DNA of 64,000 nucleotides from Cristatella mucedo (Eukaryota; Bryozoa; Phylactolaemata; Cristatellidae), in the NCBI GenBank assembly GCA_009760855.2, contig WPIO01000003.1, positions 13,257,001 through 13,321,000 of the forward strand, in the 5' to 3' direction. The notes under the pieces were generated by a model. It made no database searches, was not told the origin of the DNA, and saw only the letters and a list, made by a program, of their open reading frames with translations. This document shows positions 10,740-22,039 of this stretch, piece by piece; position 1 is the stretch's first letter; each line of letters starts with the position of its first letter. Position numbers and translations under genes: made by a program.

Positions 10740-11300
10740 ATAATAACTATAATAATAATAATAATGCACTTGATAAAGCTCCCTCAGAGAACTCAATCTC
10801 TTTCAAGGCGCTTTACATTTGCTTCAAATGGAAATGAAATTGAATGGTGAGCAATATCATGCTTGATAAACAACATGAATAACATGTTTAGGGGTAACAT
10901 GCGCAGGGTCAGCATGCAAATGTGGTTAGTGGCAGCATGCACAGTGTCAGCACGTATAAGCACATGAAGGACGAATCACAGGGACCCACTAAATGATGTT
11001 CTAAATAAGGCTAGCCCGATAAATTAATTAAGCATTCCTAGGCTAGATATTAAGCATTCCAGCTAGGTAAGCATGAGGAAGGGAATGAAGGATAAAAGTA
11101 AGTGGTGTGGCGTTGAAGTCGATCGACTGCTGGATGGAATGCCAGCTCAGGTCAAAGAGAGGCGGTGTGACGTATCGGTTATGATGTTCTCGACATACAA
11201 GACTAGCGGCACAGTTTGGCAGCATCAGCTGGTATATTCTTTCACAGGCTGGACGACCTTCGAGGATAGGGTTGTCGAAGTTTGGACGTGACGTCACGAA
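10740..11300 (-). mobile_element. L2 3' end, minus strand, diverged
   Basis: AATAATAATAATGCACTTG tail, 3' UTR landmarks, then (after about 11040) a heavily mutated ORF still readable as TSRPNFDNPILEGRPAC and PLFDLSWHSIQQSIDF, which correspond to SRLDFCNSLLAGLPAC and PLLADLHWLPVKQRIDF in better copies. Confidence 0.8.
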
Positions 11301-11639
11301 TGCATCGACTTACTTGGCTGCTGCACCGTTTACTTCTAAGCACGTCCTACCTTATACGTGGTCTTTTGAATTGTTGCATAGGCATGTTTGCAGTATTACC
11401 TAGAGAATTTAGCTATGTTACATACGAAGACTTGATTGGAGCCGATGTGGGATCTTGCAGCAGGTCATCTTGAATCAGGTAGCCCCGAGTTCGTGCAGAA
11501 GGTAATGCAGGGGATGGGTCGGCCCTAGCCAATTTTCAGAGAAAGGCTTTGCCGTTTCTGAGCGACAGAGGCTTTTCACATAACAACTAAGTAGGTCTTA
11601 TCGTCAATCGTTTACAGAAATTTAGCCATCATTGAACTG

Positions 11640-11945
11640 TGAATGACCCAAATATAAGCGGGAAGGAAGTTTCGAAAGTACAGTGAATATGTGTGCCATC
11701 AGTGCAGAAATGCAAGCCTAGATTTCGCTTGGCGGTTGCATTGGAAAGAGGAAGGGATAAAGGAATGTAAATAGATGAAGACTTAGAGCAGATCTCCTGG
11801 GTATTACCCAAATTTTCAAAGGTTCCCCTATAACCGAAGCCTTTGACGTATACGCTCTTAAATATTCCACTCGGATACGACCTAAGCAATTGTAGTGCAT
11901 TGCCGGTGCCCAGGAATCGACTACATTTGCACTTAGGTGACAACT
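11640..11945 (-). mobile_element. L2 reverse-transcriptase core remnant
   Basis: The minus strand encodes LSLPLSNATAKRNLGLHFCT followed by DGTHIHCTF. This corresponds to YTLPLADVIAKHNLGFHFYA and DDTQLYLCF of intact copies, so the catalytic Y-A-D-D box is mutated to C-T-D-G. Probably the 5' part of the copy at 10740-11300, with unreadable sequence between. Confidence 0.65.
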
Positions 11946-12059
11946 AAGTTCCTGAAGCTTAACAACTGTAGGATCAACGTAATAGTTTTTGGCAGGCCTA
12001 ATATAGCTCTTAAGTAGGAAGATCGTACACTCAAGATTGGTTAATCGAATGTAACTCCA

Positions 12060-12344
12060 CCGATGTCTGCCCGTAATCTGGGCACGACATTCCAAAATGA
12101 GTTGTCTTCATTTGATAAGCACATTTTATCTTTTGTCCAGTCGGCTTACTTTCAGCTGAGGACCGTTGCCGAAGTTAGGGCCTGCTCAGACATGGGTGGG
12201 ACAGCCAAGCTAGTTCATGCATCGCATCTAGAGTGCTGCAGTTCCCTTTGTTCTGAACTTCAAGCCGGTGCCCGTAATCAAATGCATCTAGTTCAACACT
12301 CAGCAGCTCGTCTCATTTGTCGTCAACGGCGTAGCTGCCATAAA
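12060..12344 (+). mobile_element. L2 ORF fragment ending in a (GT)n tract
   Basis: Open frame encoding [38 protein letters not shown] and [15 protein letters not shown], the middle of the L2 ORF. It stops abruptly at the compound microsatellite 12345-12571. Confidence 0.82.
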
Positions 12345-12403
12345 TATGTGTGCGTGTGCGTGTGTTTGTGCGTGCGTGTGTGTGTGTGTGTGTGTGTGTG
12401 CTC

Positions 12404-12502
<99 letters not shown>

Positions 12503-12523
12503 GGGGCGTGTGTGTGTGTATGT

Positions 12524-12571
<48 letters not shown>
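12344..12571. repeat. Compound (GT)n-(CG)n-(GT)n-(AT)n microsatellite
   Basis: About 185 bases of near-pure GT repeat, broken by a CTCGCGCGCGCGCGCG block near 12401, then about 40 bases of AT repeat. Long ORFs on both strands here (Cys-Val and Thr-His runs) are artefacts of the repeat. Confidence 0.97.
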
Positions 12572-12573
<2 letters not shown>

Positions 12574-13184
12574 TTTGCTTTATTTAAGTGTGTGACATTT
12601 GCAAGTACCATATCGGTATCAATTGAGATTCGGTACTTAATTGGAATGGGCTAATTAATATGTCGGCTCTGAAGTATATCCTTGCTTATATAAAGTATAT
12701 CTTTGCTAGCCTTTTTGTAGAAGAGAACTCTGAAAATGCACACATTTCACCAGGCTTATTTCGACTATTAGATTTTTCCGAGAGGATTTTTCCGCTAGCA
12801 CAATGGATTTGGAGGCCGAGCTGATGTTTTTGCAATAAAACTACTTCTCTTGTAGGCGCGGACTCTGTTGAATTTTTTCCTCAGTGGCCACTAGGCATAG
12901 AGAGTACTTATAGGCCATTATTTGCGGTGCCTCTTCACCACTCCACTTTTTATTCTGTCTTTTGGGGTAAAAAATAAAGGCTCGTTGAATGCTGATTCTA
13001 CGGAGTCGGTAGACAATTTAAGAAATTGAACCAAAATCTACAAGACTTAGTATGTACAGCCCATCGGCCCAAGCCCGAAACTCAACTCAAGTTACACGGT
13101 GCACGGACAATTTTAATGAGCATGTTCAAAACGTACATTCTATCACAGGATTAAACTTTTTGAATGCGAGCTATTCTTAAACAT

Positions 13185-13985
13185 TCAGCTTCACAGTCAA
13201 GTCTGCCTACCTTCAGCTACATAGCACTGCTCAAATTCGGACTTGTTTAGACAGCGATACCACATCTAAATTGGTCCATGCATTTGTAACATCCCTTCTT
13301 GACTTCTGTAACTCACTGCTTGCTGGTCGACCGGCCTGTGCAATCCGGCGCTTACAGCGTGTGCCAAACTTTGCAGCTAGACTCTTCTGTCGTTAGCGTC
13401 GCAGTTGCCACATCACACCGCTTCTCGCCGATCTGCACTGGTTCCCAGACAAGCAACGCATCGACTTCAAGGTTTTGTCACTCATTCTTAGGTCCCTTGA
13501 TTCTATGGCTCGAGCCTACCCATCAGATCTACTCCCAAACTAGGCAAAGAATCGTGCCACCAGCTTTTTAGAATCTAACTGTTTCCGCATACCTCTCGTA
13601 CAAATCGCTAATCGTTTGGAGACCGTGCATTTATTTCGTTTGCTCCAAAAGCCTGGAACTCAGTTCCGACTTGCGTAACGACATCTGATGACTTGGCCAC
13701 ATTTAAAAAGAAACTAAAAACGCACACATTGATCACAGCATTAAATGGGTCTATGGGATTCGTCCTTTACGTGCTTATGCGTGCTGACACCATGCACTCT
13801 GCCACTGACCATACTTGCCTACTGACCCTGCGTATGTTACCCCTAACCATGTTTTACTTGTTGTTATTGGGCATGATATCTCTAGCCATTCGATCGTGCT
13901 TCCTTTACAGTAATTTAAAGTGCCTAGAAAGAGATTGTGCTCTCTGAGCGAGCTAGATCAAATGTATTATTATTATCGTTATTAC
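13185..13985 (+). mobile_element. L2 3' half, plus strand
   Basis: Begins AGTCAAGTCTGCCTACCTTC (KSAYLQL) and runs through the ORF end (GTGCATTTATTTCGTTTGCT) into the 3' UTR, hairpin (AAAGTGCCTAGAAAGAGATT) and ATTATTATT tail. Several frameshifts: inactive. Confidence 0.9.
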
Positions 13986-14341
13986 TATCTCAATACTTCT
14001 GTTGCATCCGCATGGTCACGGTTTCGGAAATAGGATTCGCCTAAGAAGAGGAGATTTGAAGAATATATTCAAGCATCCAACAGAGGTAAGAAAATCGGTA
14101 TGCTGATGAAAGTTACTAAGCCGGGCCGACGAAATGAGCTGTTATTTCTTTGCATTCCCCCAATAGCTTTGCCACAGCTGACAGCAATTGACTGCAGGTT
14201 ACCTTCCCCGTCAGAACTTCGACAATCGTTTACTAGCCAATGATGGTGTTTGCAGTGTGTTCGTTGATGGCTATTAACACATAGTCAGTTCATGATTATT
14301 TATTCAGCCACCATAGTAAAGAGACAGAGACAGAAAGAAGA

Positions 14342-14525
14342 GGTGAGCCGTGATGGCCCACTGGGTAAGACGGTTGCTTTCATGACTTCGGTCCCGAGGT
14401 GGTGGGTTCGAGTCCTGTGGTGAGCGATCCTTCATCGCCACTGCAAGCGGTGGTGATAGCCGTAAAGGCTCTTCTGTCGCTATAAAAAAGAGGCTGTTTA
14501 AGCAGCTAGGATTTATTTATTTATT
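14342..14525 (+). mobile_element. SINE-B, well-preserved copy
   Basis: GGTGAGCCGTGATGGCCCAC head, GGTGGGTTCGAGTCCTGTGG with a canonical GGTTCGAGTCC B box, body, and an ATTTATTTATTTA tail. The best SINE-B copy in the window. Confidence 0.9.
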
Positions 14526-14679
14526 TAAGAGGTCCGATCAGGCCGAATGGCAGGCAGAGATGGGTGTATCCGCTTAGCCCAAGGGGGGGAGAGAGAAGTG
14601 CATCGCTCGCAACCGATTAGGTAGCCAGCGGTTGCTACCAAAGCACCGTGCTTCATTTTCTAGACCAGTAAATGAATAA

Positions 14680-14843
14680 TAATAAATAATTCATTTGTAT
14701 AGCAACCTAAGAGAAATTATTGTCGTTGCAGTTGCTTCACAGATGCCACGTGGCTCGAGCCCACGGCATTGGTTATCAAATACATTCACCTTGACCTCGG
14801 TCTTTAAAGGCAAGCACCTTATCCACGAGGCCAAACCAGCATT
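14680..14843 (-). mobile_element. SINE-A, minus strand
   Basis: Reverse complement of the family: tail (ATTCATTTGTATAGCAACCT), B box (GGCTCGAGCCCACGG) and head (CACGAGGCCAAACCAGC). Confidence 0.75.
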
Positions 14844-15082
14844 TGGCCTTTAATTAACTTCGTCATTTAGACCCTGCCTGAGCTCAGATAAAAAAAAAAG
14901 ATCAGAGTAGTCATCAGAGGCTGAAGGAAGCCTATGACTACCTTTTCACGACTGAACGCGAACGCATACCGGCTGCGTCGGAGCACATTTCACTTTCGTT
15001 GTGCACAAAATATAAAACGGCGCACACTCGCAGCAACAGCAATGGGGCTAAGAAGAGCTCTTCTAGAGCGCCACTCACTTAC

Positions 15083-15425
15083 AAGGAGCACTGCACTGGC
15101 GATCACGAGCAGGAGGCTGCAGATCTCGAAAGCCGCTGACGAGATGATGATCACCACTGCCCGACGCAGCTGACAGGAGCGGCAAGCGTGAGATAGGCCC
15201 AGCTCGACCACGTTGCTCTCAAATTCGTCATTGGTCGGGTCGGTGTTGAGCGTGGCGCAGCTGAGCGAGCTTACGAGCAGCTCGGTGACGGTTCGTACGC
15301 TGGTGACATTCATGCCGGTCTTTTCCACCTTTTTCTTCCTCGCCTCGATTTCGAGCAGCTCGATACTCGGCACGCGCTGCTCGAACGGATCCCGTCGTCT
15401 TCGGCGCTTTCGCTTCGCCGCTTTG
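15083..15425 (-). CDS. Channel exon: end of DII-DIII linker and domain III S1
   Basis: The acceptor TTCAATTTTTAG is followed by a basic cluster (KAAKRKRRRRRDPFEQ), an amphipathic stretch (IELLEIEARKKKVEK), an acidic segment and then ACRSCQLRRAVVIIISSAAF and EICSLLLVIASAVLL, the pattern of DIII pre-S1 and S1. The donor CTT|GTAAGT is near perfect. Length 343 bp, start phase matching 21093, end phase 0. An overlapping plus-strand ORF (15213-15620) is a shadow. Confidence 0.86.
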
Positions 15426-15989
15426 CTAAAAATTGAATTAAAGCCCGGGCATTTCTCGCGCGAGCCAAGACTGCTCTCCAACGTGTGCACGCCGATCGCG
15501 AGGCTGCCTATTGCCACAGTTGCCGTGCAGTCATTCGGATATTACGACGCCGCCGATTATTCTGCAGCGTACCCTGTTCGCCAGGCCGCATACCAAAATG
15601 AAGGCAAGTTGCTTGAATGAATAAACTTGGCTATGCACGGGGATATTTTGAATCGCAAAGCTACTTGCATATTTTGCAGTGGATTTTAGTCAGCAATGAT
15701 CCGATGTGATGCTGCAATGTGCTGCTTGGCCTGGTGCCCGAGGCTCGATCAAAATCGAGAAGGGCACAACGCGTCAAAGAATTGAATTGGAAAAGTCTAT
15801 TCGGAAAAGCTGTGTAGACGCTCAAGAAACTTGTTGTTTGGAACTATCTTATTTTAAATGTACAACATTAATATTTTTAGTTGCGCTGCTAAACAATTTT
15901 TCAAAGTGTCTGGTTCAGTGTCGAAGGCGCCTCACTCCGGAAACCTCGGTCGACAGTCGAAAAATGTACCCTTATTTGGGGTGATTTAA

Positions 15990-17080
15990 GCAACGTGCCG
16001 TAGACGTAACGCTTGCTTGGCCATGTCTCTTAAAACCTATCTAAAAGATGAAACTCTGCATCAATTCTAAAAAGATAATCCTACTCTTTCAAGAAACTAT
16101 GGCCCCCACTGCAAGCCAAAACCTAACATGCGAGCCGATCTAGTGGCGTATACAAGATTCTATCCTCGCATACAACAATTCCATTCTCTCAGAGAAATGC
16201 GTCAGAAAACCGGAACGCCGGCAAGCCTCCGAAGCCTACAGAGAACGTAATTTATATTCAGCATTGCTATTAATAAATCCTTAAATCTGTTAGTCGCCTA
16301 CTTTCAATCATAGTGGCCACCTAGGAGGGCTGCCATTTATCGTGGCGGGAGTGCTAAAGGGTTACATTTCTAGAAACTTCTTAACCGGAGGGTTTCCCCA
16401 AGAAACCAACCAATAACAAGAGCTCTAAATGAAAGGGCTCCCCAAGAAAAGCCTTTTTCGCGTGCTTCAAGGCCAGGCGGCACCCTCTGAAGACAGGCTG
16501 TAACTTTGCATTCAAGGTGCACAGTCCGGTACAGCCTATTTAACCTCGCCTTCGCGGATATTCATCAGCTTGCCTTCAAAAAGAAATTGGCAGCCTTTTC
16601 TGGAAGCAGACTCCATACTGCCCACCGAACGAGCGCTATTACGTTCAACCCCTCTAATAAATGGCTGTAACCCAATTTGAGAAGGTCTTAGTCAGCCGAA
16701 ATAATGCCGCCTTTTCGGGGCAGCCGTCAAAAAGAAACTGGTACCCTCATTTTGGAGCTCTAACCTGCGCCCCGAAGGCGCAGGCCTCACACAACCTATT
16801 TGCATACATTTGTATTCTCCCTTTGAAGAAAATGCATCGAAAAGCGGGTCAAAGGTCCGAAGCTAAGAAAGGCTCTGATTCATTCTCTCTAAGTCTAAGT
16901 TTTTATTTCACATTTGAAAGAGCCTGAAGCTCTGACCATTTGATGCACCGACCGGAATCTGCCTAGACGTAAATGCGTATCAAAATTTAAAGATTTTGAA
17001 ATTTTCCGCCGAATGCGAGCATCTGAGCAGGCCTCTGTAGGCCTAGGCAAAAATAATCAGAATTCCTCAGCATCTCTAAG
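15990..17080. other. Intronic stretch with no identifiable gene; weak internal duplication
   Basis: No exon with channel similarity was found. Two stretches about 165 bases apart look alike (CTTCAAAAAGAAATTGGCAG near 16577 and CGTCAAAAAGAAACTGGTAC near 16726), suggesting an old tandem or dispersed repeat. Otherwise nothing recognisable. Confidence 0.35.
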
Positions 17081-17614
17081 GACGCGATCTCCCTTTATAA
17101 TCCGAGAGCCCAGCTAAAATCTGGCGCTGAAAAACGCTGAACAACCACAAATACGAACCCGCTAGCAATCCTCTCATCCAAGCGTGAAAAAATGTGGCTG
17201 CTATCTCTGAGAAAACGGCTCGAATCTGCGCGCCGAAGTTTCGCCGCTCGTGAAGCGTGTAGAACTGCTGTGTCTAGCCGAATAGCTGCTGTAGTCAGCT
17301 GGGTCACCCTCGCCGGAAGCTGGAAAACTGGGTATAGGGTCTCCGATCTGGGTGTAGGGGCAATAAGAGACTCCTAGTCATTGTAATTAATAAATCGCGA
17401 ATGATATCTCGGCAATCATAATCTGGATGCGATCTAGAGCACCGCCGTTTTAATTTAAACAGAATGGGCTGGATGATGACAGGAACTGAAGCGACCAGCA
17501 GGTCGGGGAGAGGATATTGAAGTCGACTCAATGTTTGGCGTGGAGCCAGAGAAGCTCATACAGAAGAGCTACGATGTGGCAGCTGCGCCTGAGCTGAGAC
17601 AGACTAGACGAGCT

Positions 17615-18250
17615 GATTAGTTTTGAATCAGTTGCAGTCGATCAAGGGCACAGGCCAGGAGTCCTGAATTAAGTGATTGCACTAATCTAGAAGCGATGTC
17701 GCGAGCGCGTGAACGCGTTTGGCTCGTGTATTTTTGTTTCTGCATGCGTATAATGTTGACAACGTCGCTCGGCTGAAAGTAGGCCGACTTGACAGTGAAG
17801 GTAATATGCTCATTCATTCACATTTCTCCTAGGAATAGCTCGAGCAGATTACGAGCACACGTCACAGCAGAAGAATACGAGATGAACCAATCTTGAGGCT
17901 AAGGTTTAACAAGGTCTTGAGGAAGAGAGATACTATACTGCTTGCCCATAGCTATTAGCTTGGTCTCATCATCGTCAAGTTTCAGGGAAATTAGAGGCTA
18001 TCCAGGTGCGAATATCATCGATGCAGACTGCAAGGGAAGTAAGTTAGTTAGATTCGGAGTAGGGCTTAGAAGGGTCTCGGGACAGGTAGGGCGGTGAGTT
18101 ATCGGCGTAAAAATGAAAGCCCAAACTGTTTTTGGCGATGACATGGCCAAGAGGGAGGATGTAGACAGCAAATCAAAGAGGGTTCTAAGACCAAGCCCTG
18201 AGGTGTCCCATACTTTAAGGACTCTCCAAGTCACGGAGTCAGCCATTTGC
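17615..18250 (-). mobile_element. Degenerate L2/CR1 reverse-transcriptase fragment
   Basis: Minus-strand strings ITFTVKSAYFQPSDVVNI and LVQSLNSGLLACALDRLQLI match the L2 ORF. Upstream (in element direction) a broken frame reads HFYAD near 18110. Many stops; much older than the 39-41 kb copies. Confidence 0.65.
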
Positions 18251-18574
18251 GCCTACATTCTTGACATTTTTTGCTGAGTTAGGCCCTGACCCAGTTCAGC
18301 ACTGCAGCAGCGGTACACGAGAGTGTCAAATGGCTCTCCAGAACGATCTGCTGGTTGATTGTGTCAAATTCTGAAATTTTCAGAAGGTCGCTGTAAACCT
18401 GAAGCAATGTAGCTTCTGTCAAACTCGAAATCTCTATTGGGACTTGCCAGCAAGATCCGATGATACGATGTGATCTTTTAACTGTTGGGGCACTACTCGT
18501 AATGTAATATATCTCCATCTTTAACTCAACCAAGACAACAAGACTATATGGGTGTTACGCAGGAAGTATTATTA

Positions 18575-19620
18575 TATAGCACACACGCAAAGCCTAAGAG
18601 GCATTTGGTACTCATGCGGTAGCCAATAGACTTCGTTTCACACAACAAAAAGAAACTGAAAAGTATAGCTGAGTCAGCAGGGCAGCCGATGAAGTGAGTA
18701 TCATGGAAGTATAACCTCAGAATGGCTGAAAAGGATGAGCCATAGTAGTGGGAGAGTAAATGTCGTTGCGTAAGAATTTTGGAAGTGATTTCTAAAGTCT
18801 AACAACTGCAGATTAAAAGCTTCCGTCGCCAACGGTATTCAAGCATAAGAACGGAATAGCTAATGCATTGTCCCTTGAGAGCCCGAGGACACGAGAAAGC
18901 TAAAACTGGTGCAGTAGTTCAGCTAGGCATGACGGAGCCAAGCCATGGTGAGCCTTGACCCATGGTCAGTGTAAGAACTTCACTCCGTATCCGATGATCA
19001 ACCGGGAGCCATCGCAGTTCCTTCAGCAAAGGAGATACGTAGCTAAACCTTTTTTATTTTGTAAGTAGCCTGTCAGCCATATGCATCACCAGCGGCAGTG
19101 GCCTAATGGTTTTTTTCGTTAGCCCTACCAAAATTAAATTCCAATAATCCAGCCGAGACACGACCAGGGAGCTAGTTAAATTTGTTGCAAGCCTCGGTGG
19201 TCCCTAATCTTAGGTTGAGATCGGACGTGATGTCTAGCTGTGGATGTAGCCTACTTTAAGTGTCGGAATTCAGGCAGTCGTCAAAGACAACGTCTAAATT
19301 CCGAGCACGTGGCAGCGGTCACACTGCCGTCGCCTCACCTACCTATTAGAAGAGCAAAGTGTCCTAGTCCAGCCTCACGCTTGTGGTGACCTATGAGTAG
19401 CAGTGCGGTTGTATCATCGATTTAGTTTAGGGACATTTGCCGACATCCAGGATAGGAGTTGTTGCGAGGCATATCAGTCGCAGCAGCAGATTACGACGGT
19501 TAAACGAAAAATAGAGCTGAGCGACGTCAGAATAGAAGTGATAGCCAATGCCATGGGCCCGAATCACGTTTACTCATCCCGGCGTCTTGGATATGAATGG
19601 CAGAGGAGACGCTGGACGAA
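18575..19620 (-). mobile_element. Second LINE family, degenerate copy with mutated catalytic box
   Basis: On the minus strand near 19530 I read GIGYHFYSDVAQLYFSF, the RT catalytic region with Y-S-D-V in place of Y-A-D-D. Near 19170 comes SSLVVSRLDYWNLILVGL and near 18950 HHGLAPSCLAELLHQF. The order and spacing fit a CR1/L2-clade ORF. The 3' end (18575-18711) matches 26020-26152. Confidence 0.65.
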
Positions 19621-20173
19621 AGTTACTTAGGTTCTCATGATCAAGAACTGACTTTTTAACGAGTGGCCTGACAATAGCTGCTTTCGGAGGCTGGGCGACT
19701 TCATCTGTAACGACGGACATATTCAAAATGCTTATTGTGGTGGGCAGCTACAGGTCTATGCTCCTTAAAGGAGAGCATTGTCGGAACAGCCTCGTGAAGA
19801 GTAGTGGTCATTTTTCAATTGAGAGACGACGTTGGCAATGTGTGCATTAGAAATTTATGAAAAAGAGGAGAGAAAATAACAGAGCTTGCAGTCCAGCAAC
19901 ACGATAGAAGTTTACTTGTGCGGTTCCAATCAATGATGTCAATCACTGCAAAGATCCTACTCAGATAGGGTTCTCATCTCTATTACCAATCGAGCGAGCC
20001 CCTTAGTCATCACACTGCGAGATGGTGGGGCACCACAAGGCAAGTCATGCTACGCGATCGCTTCTGCTGCGTGCATGCTCAGCAACTTTGAGCCAACCCT
20101 TTACACGAATGGCCAATGGACTTACGAAAAAACGAGTCGATGTACGCGTGTAACGACAGCAGTGGCAGCCTAA

Positions 20174-20621
20174 AGCCGGGTTTACACGATGAGTCTTGCT
20201 TCCTACCTACTTCTGTCCTACTTGGGTCTCCCTGCTTGTACGAAGTATACACTCTCGGTTTTCCTCTAAGTCTTGCTTCCTACTTGCACGCTCTTAGAGA
20301 GATGGCATGGAAATTGCATGTGTTAGGGAAGCCGTAAGCAGGGACTCTCGTGGAAAGCTTCGATGATTTTGCTGGTCAATTTGCCCGCCAAGCTTTTTAA
20401 ACCAAAGAAGAAGGCGTGCCATTGACGGTACCAACGATTGCTCGTTAGCTAAGTTCAGCCTGAGTATTGGCCAAGAAGTAGAACCACGTTTGACTGCTGA
20501 GTCTTTGTTAAGTATTCCCTAAGTCTTGGACTAACCCCCAGTATTGGTGATGTATGCATCGAAGAAGACTTTAATAGGACAGAAGTTGGTAGGAAGCAAG
20601 ACTCACGGTGTAAACCCTGCT
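20174..20621. mobile_element. MITE with about 50-bp inverted repeats and TAA target duplication (Harbinger-like)
   Basis: The left end AGCCGGGTTTACACGATGAG and the reverse complement of the right end AGCAGGGTTTACACCGTGAG agree over about 50 bases (continuing TCTTGCTTCCTACC and ACTTCTGTCCTA). Both ends are flanked by TAA (20171-20173 and 20622-20624). A 3-bp TAA/TTA duplication is typical of PIF/Harbinger elements. No transposase inside, hence non-autonomous. Confidence 0.82.
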
Positions 20622-21092
20622 TAAATCTCCCTTATATATTGGCTCAAGCGTGTGGTCGCCACGGCAGGCGATGGCTTTAGCACTGAACGTTTCAGGAAGT
20701 AAACTGCAGCCTAATTGTGTGTCTATTCATTGGATGTCAGTTACTCTTTATTATAAGTTGCATTAGATGTCTGTTACTCTTTATTATAAATTGCTTGGAC
20801 AATGAAACACTCTCACTTAAAACGGCAATGTGAGATCTTAGTCGAAAATTAGCATCGAACCCCTGAAGATCATTATAGCTACCTCCCATTGCCGAAGCTT
20901 TGGCTGCGTTTGACTTTCTGTAGGTTTCGCATTGGCCGACAAAACAGTATGCATGTCCTAACAAAGCGTGCGCTTTCTTACAAATATGGCAACCATTAGC
21001 TTGTATGCAGCTCAAAATCTCAGAACATGGTTGCATGCAATGCAATCTCGTGGAATACAGCCGTGCGTCAAAAAACCTCTCGGTATGCTTAC

Positions 21093-21623
21093 CACTTTTT
21101 GAAAACTACTGACGTACCATTTTGTACTATATCCGTGTCTCTAATGATAGTGGCAAACTCATTGTCAATGCAAAACTCCGTTTGTGAACTGCTAGAATGC
21201 AGTGAGAATAGCGAGCCTGAGGCTTCGGACACAGTGGCCACGGACGAACGCCGTCTTGACCACATGCCAGCGTTGATCACTGGAGAGCCATAATAATATC
21301 CAGTTGGTCCGAGTGCCTCCTTTGAAAAGGGCGAGAAAGCTTCCATGCTTGGCTCGGGTAGCACTATGTCAGCCACAGACATCCATTTTTCTGTTGCTCG
21401 AGTTGATTGCCGTCTTCCTGAGGATTGAGTAGTCTCCGCCAGATGGTAAACGACGTCATCGTCCTGGCTGCTGTCATTAGAGCCATCGCTGCCTGTGCTA
21501 CTCTTTCTTTGGCTGAGGTCTTTTCCAGACTTGAGGCTAAATCGCCTGAACTCTGAAGCTGCTGCTGCAGCGGCCGGTGTCATCTTAAGTGACGTCTCCG
21601 CTTCGGAAGCATTAGACATCGCC
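21093..21623 (-). CDS. Channel exon: DII-DIII cytoplasmic linker
   Basis: A 531-bp exon lies 181 bp after the previous one, with acceptor TTTCGTCGCCAG and donor AAGTG|GTAAGC. It encodes about 176 hydrophilic residues, mostly Ser, Thr, Glu and Arg, with strings such as RRRSSVATVSEASGSLFSL, WMSVADIVLPEPSMEAF and an alanine run. Several RRxS or RxxS sites are possible kinase targets. The leftover TG joins the C that opens the exon at 15425. The next intron is about 5.7 kb and holds two LINE fragments and a MITE. Confidence 0.82.
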
Positions 21624-21804
21624 CTGGCGACGAAAGACGGCTCAGTAGCGATTCGATTAGATCGGATATCTGCGAGGCACTTGCCACGATCGCAATGTAC
21701 AGCAAGTCAATTGCTGTAGCTCAGCATCGCAAGCTGCAGCCGCGGAGTTCGACTGGCTGAGGCATGCTGCAGTCACCCTAAACTCGTCTAAAAGATCGAC
21801 GTAC

Positions 21805-22037
21805 CTGCTTTCAGCGTCGTTGTTATTGTTTTTATACTCCTTCTCATCATTCGCCGACGACCGTTTGCTTGGTGCACAGCGGCAGCAGCAGAAAACTGAG
21901 GTGCAGCATCTCGAGATGGCACTGCTGCATCGCTCAAGGATCGAGCGGAAGTACTGCTTCCAACTGATCTGGCTCTCTGTCGGCGGTACGTGCAGGGCAA
22001 AGTTGCTCAGCATGATTGAAACGAAGAGATTTATAAT
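21805..22037 (-). CDS. Channel exon: end of domain II S6 and DII-DIII linker
   Basis: The exon begins after TTTCACATTGTAG with IINLFVSIMLSNFAL, which completes DII S6 (compare the NLFLALLL motif of Nav), and continues into a cysteine-rich cytoplasmic stretch (SRCCTSVFCCCRCAP) and an Asn-rich stretch. The donor is GCAG|GTACGT, leaving AG. Start phase 0 matches the preceding exon and end phase 2 matches the acceptor at 21623. The cysteine cluster could be a palmitoylation site; that is inference. Confidence 0.82.
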
Positions 22038-22039
22038 CT

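Noticed and set aside
12300-12654. Several overlapping ORFs of 80-170 codons on both strands
   Set aside because: They read through the (GT)n/(AT)n microsatellite as Cys-Val, Thr-His or Tyr-Ile runs; only the first part of 12063-12344 is real (L2).
14342-14420. Functional tRNA genes at SINE heads
   Set aside because: They have A- and B-box-like strings but no cloverleaf I can complete, and each is followed by the repeated SINE body.
15213-15620. 135-codon plus-strand ORF
   Set aside because: Antisense shadow of the linker/DIII S1 exon.
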